This document shows positions 8,861 through 17,366 of a stretch of 64,000 nucleotides of DNA, one piece after another. Source of the stretch: an uncultured Burkholderiales bacterium. Lineage in GTDB: Bacteria > Pseudomonadota > Gammaproteobacteria > Burkholderiales > Burkholderiaceae_E. Both the position numbers and the translations under genes were made by a program. The notes below the pieces were generated by a model. It was not told the DNA's origin and ran no database searches. It was given only the letters and a program-made list of their open reading frames with translations. The stretch lies in NCBI GenBank assembly GCA_902826305.1, contig CADEEH010000003.1, forward strand, positions 23,359 to 87,358. The letters are read 5' to 3'. Positions within the stretch are counted from its first letter, which is position 1. Each line of letters starts with the position of its first letter.

Positions 8861-9532
8861 TCATACCCAGACCTGCAGCACGTAGTCGTACGGGGCCTGG
8901 CTGTTGAAGAGATCCACGCGCTGCAGCCTGATCCTCAGCACACCGGCCGCATCACGCACCAGCGTGTGGCGGTAGCTGCCGCCGAAGTGCCGCACGACGT
9001 CGCGCCGCAGCTCCATCAGGTGGAACCGCGAGCGCACGGTGATCGTGCCGCCGTCGATCGACTCGACCGCGACGTGGCTGACGACGTGGTTGGTCTCCCA
9101 CATCGGCGCCTGCGACCAGGCGTTCGGATGGGTGACGCGACCCTTGCGGATCTCCATCAGCAGCTTGTCCTCGGCGAAGATCGACGGCGTGCCCTCCCAG
9201 TCGGTCTGGTCGGGTGTGACCGGCATCCAGTAGATGCCGTCGTCGGCGAAACAGTCGATGAACGCCTGCCAGTGTTTGCCGTCGAGCAGTTCGGCCTGGC
9301 GGTACAGCAGCTGCTGCACCTCGTGCAGCAGCGCGGGCTCCACGGCAAGGGCCGGCGGCGGCAGGTCGCTGCGCGGCTGCTGCGCGACCGAGACCGGCGC
9401 ACGCGGCGAATGATCGGGGGCAACCGACTGCGCGCCGGTCCGTGCGCCGTCGCCGTCACCCTCGATGACCACCGCCTGCGCGAGCAGATGTTCGAAGTCG
9501 GGGCCGGCGCTGGGAATGGTCCGGTTGCTCAT
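8861..9532 (-). CDS. Aromatic-ring-hydroxylating dioxygenase, beta subunit
   Basis: 223 residues. The C-terminal 160 or so form the SnoaL/NTF2-like beta-subunit fold: LYRQAELLDGKHWQAFIDCF, DDGIYWMPVT, then strands to DLFNSQAPYDYVLQVWV. The first 60 residues are a longer, poorly ordered lead compared with usual beta subunits of about 165 residues; an internal start is possible, but AAGGAA sits well placed before the chosen ATG. The gene begins 16 bases after the alpha-subunit stop, so the two form an alpha3beta3 enzyme in one transcript. Confidence 0.88.
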   Translation of the reverse strand: MSNRTIPSAGPDFEHLLAQAVVIEGDGDGARTGAQSVAPDHSPRAPVSVAQQPRSDLPPPALAVEPALLHEVQQLLYRQAELLDGKHWQAFIDCFADDGIYWMPVTPDQTDWEGTPSIFAEDKLLMEIRKGRVTHPNAWSQAPMWETNHVVSHVAVESIDGGTITVRSRFHLMELRRDVVRHFGGSYRHTLVRDAAGVLRIRLQRVDLFNSQAPYDYVLQVWV

Positions 9533-9548
9533 CTCGGATTCCTTCGGC

Positions 9549-10835
9549 TCAGGCCATGTAGGTCGACCAGGCCTGGAACTGGCTTCGCATCACCGCTTCC
9601 GACGTGCCGTGGTTGGAATAGGTGACGCCGTCCTCGACGCGGTCGTCGCCGTGCCAGCGGTGGAAGCTGACCCAGTCGCCGCCATCCGATTCCAGGCCGC
9701 GCTGGCCCTTGGTCCAGTTCTCCAGGTCATCGGCGTTGATCATCGTCGCCGGCGAGTTGACCAGGTTGTAGTACCACAGGCTGCGGCGGTAGATCGCCTC
9801 GGGTGCACCCTTGAGGCGGAAGTGCCAGATCTCGGACAGTGTCTTGTCGGGTGAGATCGGCCGCAGGCAGCGCAGCTGCTGCAACGGCGATTGCACCGAC
9901 AGGTACGGATACACCAGCACGTGGTGGATGCTGCGCGAGAGGTACTCCTCGGTCTTCTGTTCGCCGTAGGCTGCCTTGAGCAGCGCCTCGTAGGCCAGTG
10001 TGTCCGGATCCTGCGGGCGCAGCCCCATGTACGCCTTCAGGATGCCGTGGCCACGCGGGAAATTGATCGTCTGCACGGCGTCCCACTGCTCGAAGCTGGA
10101 CGCGAACGCCGACAGCATGTGGTAGTACAGCGGCGGTGTCGTGCCCTGGGCCTTCAGCCGCTTTTCCACCCGCGCCGCCGAGATGCCGGTGGACTGGTGG
10201 GTGACGCTCGGGTGCAACGCGTCGAGCTGGTTCTCCATGAAGAACTTCCAGTTCGAGTGCTGCACCACGCGGTGGCACACCGGCACCACCTCGACCTCGC
10301 CCGCGGGCGAGCGGTCGCACATGTCGTCGAACGCAACCTTCGCTTCGCCGAGGAACTCCGCCAGCGACGGTCCGTCGGCGGCCAGGCTCGCGAAGACGAA
10401 GCCGCGATAGCTGTCCACACGCGCGGCGCGTTTGACCTGGCAGTCCGGGTTCTCGCGGGTGAGGCGGGTGTTCTCGTAACCCTTGGCCAGCGGGATCGCC
10501 CGCACGCTGCCGTCCAGCCAGAAGCTCCACGCGTGATAGCTGCAGACGAACGACTGCCCGGTGTTGCCCTTCAGGTTGCCGACGAGTTGCACGCCGCGAT
10601 GCGGGCAGCGGTTGTGCAGCACGTTCACGCGACCGTCGGCCTGACGCACCATGATCATCGGCTGGCGGCCGATCTGCACCGCGTGATAGTCGCCAGGCTC
10701 GGGCACCTGCGACTCGTGGCCGCAATACACCCAGATCCGTTCCCAGATGCGTTCCATCTCGCGCTCGAAGATCGCGGGATCGGTGTAGACCGACTTGTGC
10801 ACCCGGTCGGGCTCGACGAGGGACTTCACTTCCAT
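9549..10835 (-). CDS. Rieske non-heme iron dioxygenase, alpha subunit
   Basis: 428 residues. The [2Fe-2S] Rieske ligands are Cys77-x-His79 and Cys98-x2-His101. The mononuclear iron ligands are His208 and His213, with bridging Asp205 in the DALHPSVTH motif, numbers that match naphthalene dioxygenase; the third ligand should be Asp369 or Asp370 in NADDLENW. It adds O2 across an aromatic ring, making a cis-diol, or hydroxylates a ring. AGGAG precedes the ATG at 10835. The frame is open further upstream, but those residues are not family-like. No ferredoxin or reductase gene lies nearby, so electrons must come from elsewhere. The substrate is unknown; benzoate/anthranilate/salicylate-like acids fit the transporter context. 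Confidence 0.92.
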   Translation of the reverse strand: MEVKSLVEPDRVHKSVYTDPAIFEREMERIWERIWVYCGHESQVPEPGDYHAVQIGRQPMIMVRQADGRVNVLHNRCPHRGVQLVGNLKGNTGQSFVCSYHAWSFWLDGSVRAIPLAKGYENTRLTRENPDCQVKRAARVDSYRGFVFASLAADGPSLAEFLGEAKVAFDDMCDRSPAGEVEVVPVCHRVVQHSNWKFFMENQLDALHPSVTHQSTGISAARVEKRLKAQGTTPPLYYHMLSAFASSFEQWDAVQTINFPRGHGILKAYMGLRPQDPDTLAYEALLKAAYGEQKTEEYLSRSIHHVLVYPYLSVQSPLQQLRCLRPISPDKTLSEIWHFRLKGAPEAIYRRSLWYYNLVNSPATMINADDLENWTKGQRGLESDGGDWVSFHRWHGDDRVEDGVTYSNHGTSEAVMRSQFQAWSTYMA

Positions 10836-10864
10836 CCGGACTCCTGCCCTGGGCTTCCCGTTTG

Positions 10865-10878
10865 ATTGACTCTTCAAT
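10865..10878. promoter_or_regulatory. Inverted repeat in the dioxygenase/efflux divergent promoter
   Basis: ATTGA-N4-TCAAT lies in the only A+T-rich patch (followed by ATATAT) of the 164-base gap between the Rieske alpha gene (minus) and the DHA2 pump gene (plus). The form resembles MarR-family operators. It sits about 30 bases upstream of the dioxygenase start. No MarR-type gene is in the window, so the regulator is unknown. Confidence 0.35.
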
Positions 10879-10999
10879 ATATGACGGCTGAAGTGTGCCG
10901 TCCAGCCAGCGGCCGGCCCCGCCGCGATCGGCATGGCTGCGAATGGGGAGACCGGCCGGCTTGTCCGCCGATCCCGCACAATTCCAGGTCGCCCGCGGG

Positions 11000-12418
11000 A
11001 TGTCGATGGACAACAAGACCACCAAGCGTTACCTGCCGTGGATCGTGGCGATCGCTCTGTTCATGGAGCAGCTCGACTCGACGATCGTCAACACCAGCAT
11101 TCCCGCGATGGCGGCCAGCCTCGGGGCGACGCCGCTCAGCCTGAAGGCGGTCGCGACCAGCTACATCCTGAGCCTGGCGGTGTGCATTCCGCTGAGCGGC
11201 TGGCTCGCCGAGCGCTACGGCACGCGCCGGATCTTCCTGGCCGCGGTCGCGCTGTTCACGATCTCGTCGGTGGTCTGCGGCCTGGCGGTCAACGCGACGA
11301 TGCTGATCGCCGCCCGTATCCCGCAGGGCATCGCGGCGGCGATGATGATGCCGGTGGGTCGCGTGGCGATAGTGCGCACGTTTCCGAAGGGTGAGCTGCT
11401 GCGGGCGATGAACTTCGTGATCATCCCGGCGCTGCTCGGTCCGCTGCTCGGCCCCACCGTGGGTGGCCTGATCGTGCACTGGCTGTCGTGGCGCGACATC
11501 TTCTTCGTCAACGTGCCGGTCGGCCTGGCGGCGCTGTGGTTCGGCTGGCGGCACATGCCCGACTACCGCGGCGAACAGACGCGGCCGCTGGACTGGCTCG
11601 GCTTCGCGCTCTTCAGCGGGGGCACCGCGTTGTTGTCCTGGCTGCTCGAGATCTTCGGCGAACATGGACTCAGTGGTCCGCAGGCGCTGGTGCCGCTGGT
11701 GCTCTCGCTCGGCCTGATCGGCGCATACGGATGGCACGCGCGGCGGGTGCCGCATCCGCTGCTCAACCTGAAGCTGTTCAACGTGCGGACGTTCCGGATC
11801 TCGGTGATCGGCGGCTTCGTCACGCGGCTGGGCATCGGCGGCATGCCGTTCCTGCTGCCGCTGCTCTACCAGCTCGGCCTGGGCCTGCCGGCCTGGCAGT
11901 CGGGGTTGCTGATGATGCCCGCGGCCGTCGCGGCGATGGGCATGAAGGTGTTGTCCGGCCCGTTGCTGGCACGCTTCGGATATCGCCGGGTGCTGATGGC
12001 CAACACCGTGCTGGTGGCCTGCACGATCGCGATGTTCTCGCTGATCGGTCCCGAGACGCCGCTGGCGGCGATCGTCGCGCTCGGCCTGGCGATGGGCCTG
12101 TTCAACTCGCTGCAGTTCTCGAGCATGAACTCGATGGCGTATGCCGACGTCGCCGACAGCGACGCGGCGATGGCCTCCACGATCGCCAGCACGCTGCAGC
12201 AGATGTCGATGAGCTTCGGCCTCGCGTGTGGTTCGCTCGTGGCCGGCTTCTATCTCAGCGCGTCCTCGCAGGCCTCGCCGGCGGCGGTGAACCAGGCGCT
12301 GCAGCACGCCTTCCTGACGCTGGCCGTGCTGACGCTGGTGTCGTCACTCGTCTTCCGCCTGCTGCGCGCCGACGATGGGGAGAGCGTGACCAGGGGGCTG
12401 GCTGCGCCGGTGGCCTGA
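11000..12418 (+). CDS. MFS multidrug efflux transporter, DHA2 (EmrB/QacA) family
   Basis: 472 residues with many hydrophobic segments, as expected for a DHA2 drug:H+ antiporter. Hallmarks are EQLDSTIVNTSIPAMA in helix 1, SGWLAERYGTRRIF (motif A) and LLGPTVGGLIVHWLSWRDIFF (motif C and the start of the next loop). I chose the ATG at 11000 (MSMDNKTTKR); the frame is open about 100 bases further up but gives a non-membrane, Arg-rich lead. It diverges from the Rieske operon, so it may export a toxic substrate or product. No membrane-fusion partner gene is adjacent. Confidence 0.88.
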   Translation: MSMDNKTTKRYLPWIVAIALFMEQLDSTIVNTSIPAMAASLGATPLSLKAVATSYILSLAVCIPLSGWLAERYGTRRIFLAAVALFTISSVVCGLAVNATMLIAARIPQGIAAAMMMPVGRVAIVRTFPKGELLRAMNFVIIPALLGPLLGPTVGGLIVHWLSWRDIFFVNVPVGLAALWFGWRHMPDYRGEQTRPLDWLGFALFSGGTALLSWLLEIFGEHGLSGPQALVPLVLSLGLIGAYGWHARRVPHPLLNLKLFNVRTFRISVIGGFVTRLGIGGMPFLLPLLYQLGLGLPAWQSGLLMMPAAVAAMGMKVLSGPLLARFGYRRVLMANTVLVACTIAMFSLIGPETPLAAIVALGLAMGLFNSLQFSSMNSMAYADVADSDAAMASTIASTLQQMSMSFGLACGSLVAGFYLSASSQASPAAVNQALQHAFLTLAVLTLVSSLVFRLLRADDGESVTRGLAAPVA

Positions 12419-12442
12419 GGGGCGGGTTGGCGTGTCTGGCCG

Positions 12443-13033
12443 TCACCCCCGGCGCGAACGCCGCAGCATCCCCGGGATCATCCGCCCCATCACGTCGTCC
12501 TTGCGGATCAGGTAGTGGTACAGCGCCGCGCCGACGTGCAACGCGATCAGCGCGGCCAGCGCCAGCACCAGTGCCATGTGCACCGCGAACGCGGCCTTCG
12601 CGGCCTCCTTGTCGGCCGAGACGATCGCAGGCAGCTTGAACAGGCCGAAGATGTCGAGCGCCGGAAAGAGCGCGATACCGATGTAGCCGGCGATCGGCGC
12701 GGCGATCAGCAACGCATACAACAACCAGTGGTTCAGATGGCTGACCATGCGATGCCAGGGCTCGAGTGACGGCTCGTCCGCCGGTGCGCCCTGGGTCGTC
12801 CGGTAGAGCAGGCGCAAGACGACGACCAGCAGGATCACGAGACCCGACAGCTTGTGGCCGCTGTACAGCGTGTTGGTCAGCGAGTCCCAGACGTTGAGCA
12901 CGTTGCCGCGATAGGCCATGTAGAAGCCGACCGGGAACTGCAGCGCGAGCAACGCGACGGTCAGCCAGTGCAGCAGGCGCGCGGTGCTCGAGTACAGTCG
13001 CGTGGGTTCGAGGGTGGTCGACGGAGCGGGCAT
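12443..13033 (-). CDS. Cytochrome b561 family protein
   Basis: 196 residues, four transmembrane helices, diheme b-type cytochrome related to CybB/YodB (superoxide:ubiquinone oxidoreductase type). Conserved His are in LLHWLTV, YSGHKLSG, LNHWLLYALL and the last helix (LHVGAALYH). The C-terminal YHYLIRKDDVMGRMIPG is a typical family ending. It converges with the efflux gene across 24 bases and lies 150 bases downstream of the LysR gene on the same strand. It probably shuttles electrons between quinol and a periplasmic partner. Confidence 0.88.
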   Translation of the reverse strand: MPAPSTTLEPTRLYSSTARLLHWLTVALLALQFPVGFYMAYRGNVLNVWDSLTNTLYSGHKLSGLVILLVVVLRLLYRTTQGAPADEPSLEPWHRMVSHLNHWLLYALLIAAPIAGYIGIALFPALDIFGLFKLPAIVSADKEAAKAAFAVHMALVLALAALIALHVGAALYHYLIRKDDVMGRMIPGMLRRSRRG

Positions 13034-13183
13034 GGCGGTCTCTCCCTGGCCGATGCCGCGGGCTGCGGCGGCCGTGGGTCGATTGTGACCAACCCCGGCC
13101 GGTCCGGCCGCGATGGTCCGCGTCGGCCGCAGGGAGATGCGGTCGCGCCGGCGGCGCGAGCGCCCCCATCGCGTCGACAGGCC

Positions 13184-14137
13184 CTAGTGCACGCGTCCGG
13201 AGGCGACCGAAGACGATGCCGCCAGCCGGCCGTTGGGCAGGCCGACGCCGAACTGGCGGGCACTCAGGTGATGGATCATCGCGGCCAGTGGTGCCGTGAC
13301 CGGCTGCCCGGATTTGACGCAGATCAGCATCCGCAGGCGGGCCCAGGACTCGCGCAGCGGCAGCACGACCAGATCCATCCCCGCGGTCAGCACCCCGGCG
13401 GCCTCCAGCGGCAGCACACCGACACCGAGGCCGGCCTCGACCATCCTGCAGATCGATTCGAAGCTCTTGACCTGCACATGCAGGTGCAGCGGCTTTTGCA
13501 GCGCCACCGCCTGCTCGGTGAGCACCCTGACCAGCGAGCAGCCGCTCTCGAGGGTGATCAGCTTGTGTTCGAGGACATCCTCGTAGGACATCACCGAACG
13601 GCCCAGCAGTTCGTGATCCGCCGGCACGACCACGGCCATCCGGTCCTCGCGATAGGGGAAGACATCCAGGCCGTCGGAGCGTACGCCGTCGATGATGACG
13701 CCGAGATCGACATCGCCCCGCATGACCGCCTCGACGATCGCCAGGCTCCACTGTTCCTCGACGACCAGGCTGATCTCCGGATTGCGACGCGTGAAGGCGG
13801 CCAGGTCCTTCGGCAACGAGGCCGCCATCGACGACGTGTTGGCGAGCATGCGCAGCACACCCTTGCGTCCGGCCTTGTAGCTGCCCATGTCCGCCTCGAG
13901 CTGGTTCAGCCGGGCGAGCAGCGTCTTCGCGTGGGTGAGCAGCGTGTGGCCGGAAGCGGTCAGTTCCACGCCGCGCGGCTTGCGCTCGAACAACGGCGTC
14001 TGGAAGCGGTGCTCGAGCGCGGCGATGCGCCGGCTGGCCGCGGCCAGCCCGATGTGTGATGCCTCGGCCGCCTTGGTCAGGCTGTGGAGGTCCGCGGCAC
14101 GGACGAACAGGGCGAGTGAATCGATGTCCGGGAGCAT
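13184..14137 (-). CDS. LysR-family transcriptional regulator
   Basis: 317 residues. The N-terminal winged helix-turn-helix spans about residues 1-60 (FVRAADLHSLTKAAEASHIGLAAASRRIAALEH broken over HTH and wing; ELTASGHTLLTHAKTLL follows). The remainder is a type 2 periplasmic-binding-like effector domain. It is transcribed away from the PQQ dehydrogenase gene across a 406-base gap, the classical arrangement for control of a divergent target. It could alternatively control the b561 gene downstream of it. Effector unknown. Confidence 0.88.
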   Translation of the reverse strand: MLPDIDSLALFVRAADLHSLTKAAEASHIGLAAASRRIAALEHRFQTPLFERKPRGVELTASGHTLLTHAKTLLARLNQLEADMGSYKAGRKGVLRMLANTSSMAASLPKDLAAFTRRNPEISLVVEEQWSLAIVEAVMRGDVDLGVIIDGVRSDGLDVFPYREDRMAVVVPADHELLGRSVMSYEDVLEHKLITLESGCSLVRVLTEQAVALQKPLHLHVQVKSFESICRMVEAGLGVGVLPLEAAGVLTAGMDLVVLPLRESWARLRMLICVKSGQPVTAPLAAMIHHLSARQFGVGLPNGRLAASSSVASGRVH

Positions 14138-14543
14138 GGCGTTCCTTTGTCTCCGGAGGAAGCTGCCGGTCCCGTCGCCCTGCCGGGGAGGAACTCGTTC
14201 TGATCAGTGCGCTCGGCGGGCCCGCCCGCTCGAAACGGCCGCGAATTTTTCCAGTTGGCCGATTGGACGTCCATTCCGATTTCGGCAATCCAGCGTTCGC
14301 TTCGGACGGACCGCGCAACGCGTCGACGACTTCGAAATCCGGCAACCCGGCGTGTGCACGATGAGGCCATCGTTGACTCGGGTCAAGGGTTTGGACCATC
14401 GCCGGTTGCCGAGAATCGAATTGTCGTCAAGCGCGTCGACCTCAACAATCCACACGTGCGATCACTGCCCGCCGTTGCGCGGGACGGAACGTCGTATTCC
14501 GGAGGCCACGGGCAAGCATCCCTGGCCCCGCCACAGCCAAGAC
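14138..14543. other. Divergent intergenic region, LysR / PQQ dehydrogenase
   Basis: A 406-base gap without a credible gene. It must hold the start signals for both the LysR gene (minus) and the PQQ dehydrogenase (plus). A perfect 10-base palindrome, TGGACGTCCA, lies at 14264-14273 in a relatively A/T-richer stretch (GAATTTTTCC just before it) and is the best operator candidate. I could not place convincing -35/-10 boxes. Short reading frames across it look like shadows. Confidence 0.5.
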
Positions 14544-16382
14544 ATGATGGAGGGGATGATGAAGACAAGACAGACGAGGCGAACCGGGACGTTCGCCGTG
14601 GTCCTCGGTGGGGTCCTGGCCGCCGCGCCGGTGTTTGCCGGCGACGTGACCTGGGAGCGGCTGGTCAACAGCGACAAGGAGCCGCAGAACTGGCTCAACC
14701 ACCACGGCAACCTGAAGGCCCACCGGTTCTCCGGGCTCGACCAGGTCAACACGAAGAACGTCAAGAAGCTGAAGGTCGCGTTCACGTTCGCGATGGGCGG
14801 CACCCAGGGCGGCGGCAAGGACATCATCCAATACAAGTTCGCGGGCCTCGAAGGCACGCCGATCGCCGAGGACGGCTTCCTGTATCTCACCACCGGCTGG
14901 GGCACGGTGACCAAGCTGGACACCAAAGGCGGCAAGCCGCGTGTCGTGTGGACCTACAATCCGGCGCCGGACGCCGACTATGCGACCACGGTCGCCTGCT
15001 GCGGCATCGACAACCGCGGCGCGGTGGTCGCCGGCAATCTGGTGATCTCGCCGGTCATCGATGGGCGCATCGTCGCGCTCAACAAGGAAGACGGCAAGAA
15101 GGTCTGGGAAGCGCAGGTCGCGGATCCCGGCAAGAGCGAGACCATCACCGGCGCACCGCTGATCGTCAAGGACATGGTCGTCACCGGGATGTCGGGTGCC
15201 GAGTACGGCACCCGCGGCTGGCTGGAGGCGATGGACATCAAGACCGGCAAGCGCAAGTGGCGCACGTACACGATCCCTGGCCCGGGCGAGCCGGGCAGCG
15301 AGACCTGGAAGGACAAACACGAGGCGTACAAGAGCGGCGGCGGCTCGACCTGGGTCACCGGCTCCTATGATCCGGAGACCAACCTGATCATCTGGGGCAC
15401 CGGCAACCCGGGACCCGACTGGGACAACGCCTATCGCCCGGGCGACAACCTGTGGACCGATTCGACGATCGCGATCGACGCCGACAGCGGCAAGATCAAG
15501 TGGGGCTTCCAGCACACGGCCAACGACCCGTACGACTACGATTCGGTCAACGAACATACGTTCGTCGACCTGAACATCGGCGGCAAGGTGGTCAAGGCCG
15601 TGCTGCACGCCAACCGCAACGGCTACGCGTATGCGCTGGATCGCACCAACGGCCAGCCGGTGTGGTGCGAGCAGTTCGTCGACGAGCTGAACTGGTCGGG
15701 CGGCCTGGACGCCAAGTGCAAGCCGAAGACGTACGACGCGAAGAAGGACGTCCAGACCTACGTGGCCGGCACGGCCGCCCAGCGTGGCACCGCGACCAAG
15801 GGGCGGGGCACGATCGAAGGTGTGCTGCGTCCGTCTCACATGGGGGGCAAGAACTGGCCGCCGACCACCTACAGCCCGCAGACCAACCGGTACTACATCC
15901 CGGCGATCGAGGGCTGCAACAAGGCGTTCGCCGAAGTGCAGAACCCCGGGGACCTGAAGGGCCGGATGCTCTTCCTCGGCGGTGCGCCGTTCTCGACGAT
16001 GGACGATCCGAAGTGCAGCAAGCTCACCGGATCCGTGGTCGCGATGGATGCAACCACCGGCAAGGTCGTCAAGAAACACAAGACCGCCTATCCGCAGTTG
16101 GGTGGCCTGATGTCGACCGCCGGCGGACTGGTGTTCACGACCTACGCCGAGGGCCAGATCGCCGCGCTCGACGCCACGACGATGGAGGAGGTCTGGAAGT
16201 TCGACTTCGGCCAGGGTGTCAACGCGCCGCCGATGACCTTCATGTCCGAAGGCAAGCAGTACATCGCGGTCGAGGTCGGCCTGGGCGGTGCATTCCCGCA
16301 GTGGTGGGCCGCCAACGTCACGCCGGAACTGATGTGGCAGCAGCCGGGCAACGTGCTCTACGTGTTCTCGCTCGGCGACTGA
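14544..16382 (+). CDS. PQQ-dependent alcohol dehydrogenase, lanthanide (XoxF-like) type
   Basis: 612 residues: signal peptide, then an eight-bladed quinoprotein propeller. Adjacent Cys152-Cys153 (VACCGIDNRG) is the vicinal disulfide next to PQQ. The catalytic Asp is Asp331 in DPYDYDSVNE; Asp333, two residues on, is the extra acid that marks lanthanide-dependent enzymes (calcium-type MxaF has Ala there). Tryptophan-docking repeats such as GKIKWGF, GQPVWCEQF and MEEVWKFDF are visible. Start codons at 14544, 14556 and 14559 are all in frame; GGAGGGG at 14549-14555 favours the last. It oxidises an alcohol or aldehyde in the periplasm, passing electrons to the cytochrome c encoded next. A frame open far upstream is not coding. 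Confidence 0.9.
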   Translation: MMEGMMKTRQTRRTGTFAVVLGGVLAAAPVFAGDVTWERLVNSDKEPQNWLNHHGNLKAHRFSGLDQVNTKNVKKLKVAFTFAMGGTQGGGKDIIQYKFAGLEGTPIAEDGFLYLTTGWGTVTKLDTKGGKPRVVWTYNPAPDADYATTVACCGIDNRGAVVAGNLVISPVIDGRIVALNKEDGKKVWEAQVADPGKSETITGAPLIVKDMVVTGMSGAEYGTRGWLEAMDIKTGKRKWRTYTIPGPGEPGSETWKDKHEAYKSGGGSTWVTGSYDPETNLIIWGTGNPGPDWDNAYRPGDNLWTDSTIAIDADSGKIKWGFQHTANDPYDYDSVNEHTFVDLNIGGKVVKAVLHANRNGYAYALDRTNGQPVWCEQFVDELNWSGGLDAKCKPKTYDAKKDVQTYVAGTAAQRGTATKGRGTIEGVLRPSHMGGKNWPPTTYSPQTNRYYIPAIEGCNKAFAEVQNPGDLKGRMLFLGGAPFSTMDDPKCSKLTGSVVAMDATTGKVVKKHKTAYPQLGGLMSTAGGLVFTTYAEGQIAALDATTMEEVWKFDFGQGVNAPPMTFMSEGKQYIAVEVGLGGAFPQWWAANVTPELMWQQPGNVLYVFSLGD

Positions 16383-16397
16383 CCGCCGTTGTACGAC

Positions 16398-16423
16398 CCG
16401 GGGAACCTCGTCCGGTTCCCCGG
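16398..16423 (+). promoter_or_regulatory. Hairpin between PQQ dehydrogenase and cytochrome c genes
   Basis: CCGGGGAAC (16398-16406) pairs perfectly with GTTCCCCGG (16415-16423) around an 8-base loop, 16 bases after the dehydrogenase stop. No T-run follows, so it is more likely an mRNA-processing or stabilising stem, allowing unequal expression of the dehydrogenase and its cytochrome, than a full terminator. Confidence 0.55.
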
Positions 16424-16434
16424 TCGCCCGACCC

Positions 16435-16833
16435 ATGGGTTCCCACCGGATGATCGACGCAGTGAATTCCATTCAGAAATCGACGATAGCCGCCGTGATC
16501 GCCTTCTCGGGACTCGCGATGCCTTGCCTCGCGACCGCGGAAACCGAGACCGGCGATCGCCCGGTGATCAACGTGCCGCGCGGCGGCGGACGAGTCGCCT
16601 ACGAGCGGCACAACTGTGTCACCTGCCATGCCCCCGACGGGCGCGGCGGGCAGAACGAGGGCGGTTATGGTGCCGACCTGCGTGTCACCCCGCTGACCGA
16701 GGAACAGATCATCGTCACGATCGTCGCCGGGCGTCCGTCCAGGGGCATGCCCTCGTTCCAGGGCAGGATGGACGACGAGACGCTGCAGACCCTCGCGCGG
16801 TTCATCAAGCAGGATCTGCGGCTGAAGCAGTGA
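16435..16833 (+). CDS. Periplasmic c-type cytochrome
   Basis: 132 residues with a signal peptide (start at 16435, or ATG at 16450 giving MIDAVNSIQKS; cleavage after ATA). One heme site, Cys61-Val-Thr-Cys64-His65, and a likely distal ligand Met105 in SRGMPSF: a small class I cytochrome. Its place 52 bases after the PQQ dehydrogenase gene makes it the probable electron acceptor (XoxG/c-L-like role), though it is shorter than c-L. Oxidation by a terminal oxidase would follow. Confidence 0.88.
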   Translation: MGSHRMIDAVNSIQKSTIAAVIAFSGLAMPCLATAETETGDRPVINVPRGGGRVAYERHNCVTCHAPDGRGGQNEGGYGADLRVTPLTEEQIIVTIVAGRPSRGMPSFQGRMDDETLQTLARFIKQDLRLKQ

Positions 16834-16843
16834 GTCGCCCGAC

Positions 16844-17305
16844 ATGTCCGAGTTCGTGACACTTCGAGGTCGCGCCGTGCGGCCGCTCGCCTTCGTGATG
16901 ATCGGGATGGCCTTCGCGTGTGCGCCGGCTGTCGCGGCCGAAGACGCGTTCGTGTGCATGGAAGAGACGCAGCAGAAGTGCGACGAGGAAAACGCGAACC
17001 TGGCGCTTTTCATGAAGGGCCATGACGCGTTCGACCGCGGGCGCGAGCGCGGAGATCTCGGCGAGGCCCGCCGCATCGCACTCGAACTGATCGCGCGCAA
17101 GGACGAGCGCCACGGCAAGATCCTGATGAAGTACATCTACATGCAGGTCGGGCAGGGTGTGCACAGGAACTATGTCGAGGCCTACCGGTGGATCGCGGAC
17201 GACATGGCCCATGGGGCGAAGTACAGCCGGCTGAGTCTGGAAGGCACGCTCGACCGGCTGGTCACCAAGATGACACCCGAGCAGATCGCCGAGGCGAAGC
17301 GATGA
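16844..17305 (+). CDS. Exported Sel1-repeat-like protein
   Basis: 153 residues with a signal peptide (hydrophobic FVMIGMAFACAPAVAAE, cleavage near VAA-ED). The mature part has two Cys (VCMEETQQKC) that could form a disulfide and an alpha-helical TPR/Sel1-like segment: ILMKYIYMQVGQGVHRNYVEAYRW. It starts 10 bases after the cytochrome stop, so it is in the same transcript. Function unknown; a periplasmic scaffold or maturation role for the dehydrogenase/cytochrome pair is a guess from position. Confidence 0.7.
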   Translation: MSEFVTLRGRAVRPLAFVMIGMAFACAPAVAAEDAFVCMEETQQKCDEENANLALFMKGHDAFDRGRERGDLGEARRIALELIARKDERHGKILMKYIYMQVGQGVHRNYVEAYRWIADDMAHGAKYSRLSLEGTLDRLVTKMTPEQIAEAKR

Positions 17306-17366
17306 CGTGTCCCACCTTCGGTGGCGTGGTCCACGGCCCCGGTGTGAAGCGGGTTGCGGACAGGTC

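Noticed and set aside
14442..16472. 676-codon antisense frame under the PQQ dehydrogenase
   Set aside because: No recognisable domain; amino-acid bias of a shadow.
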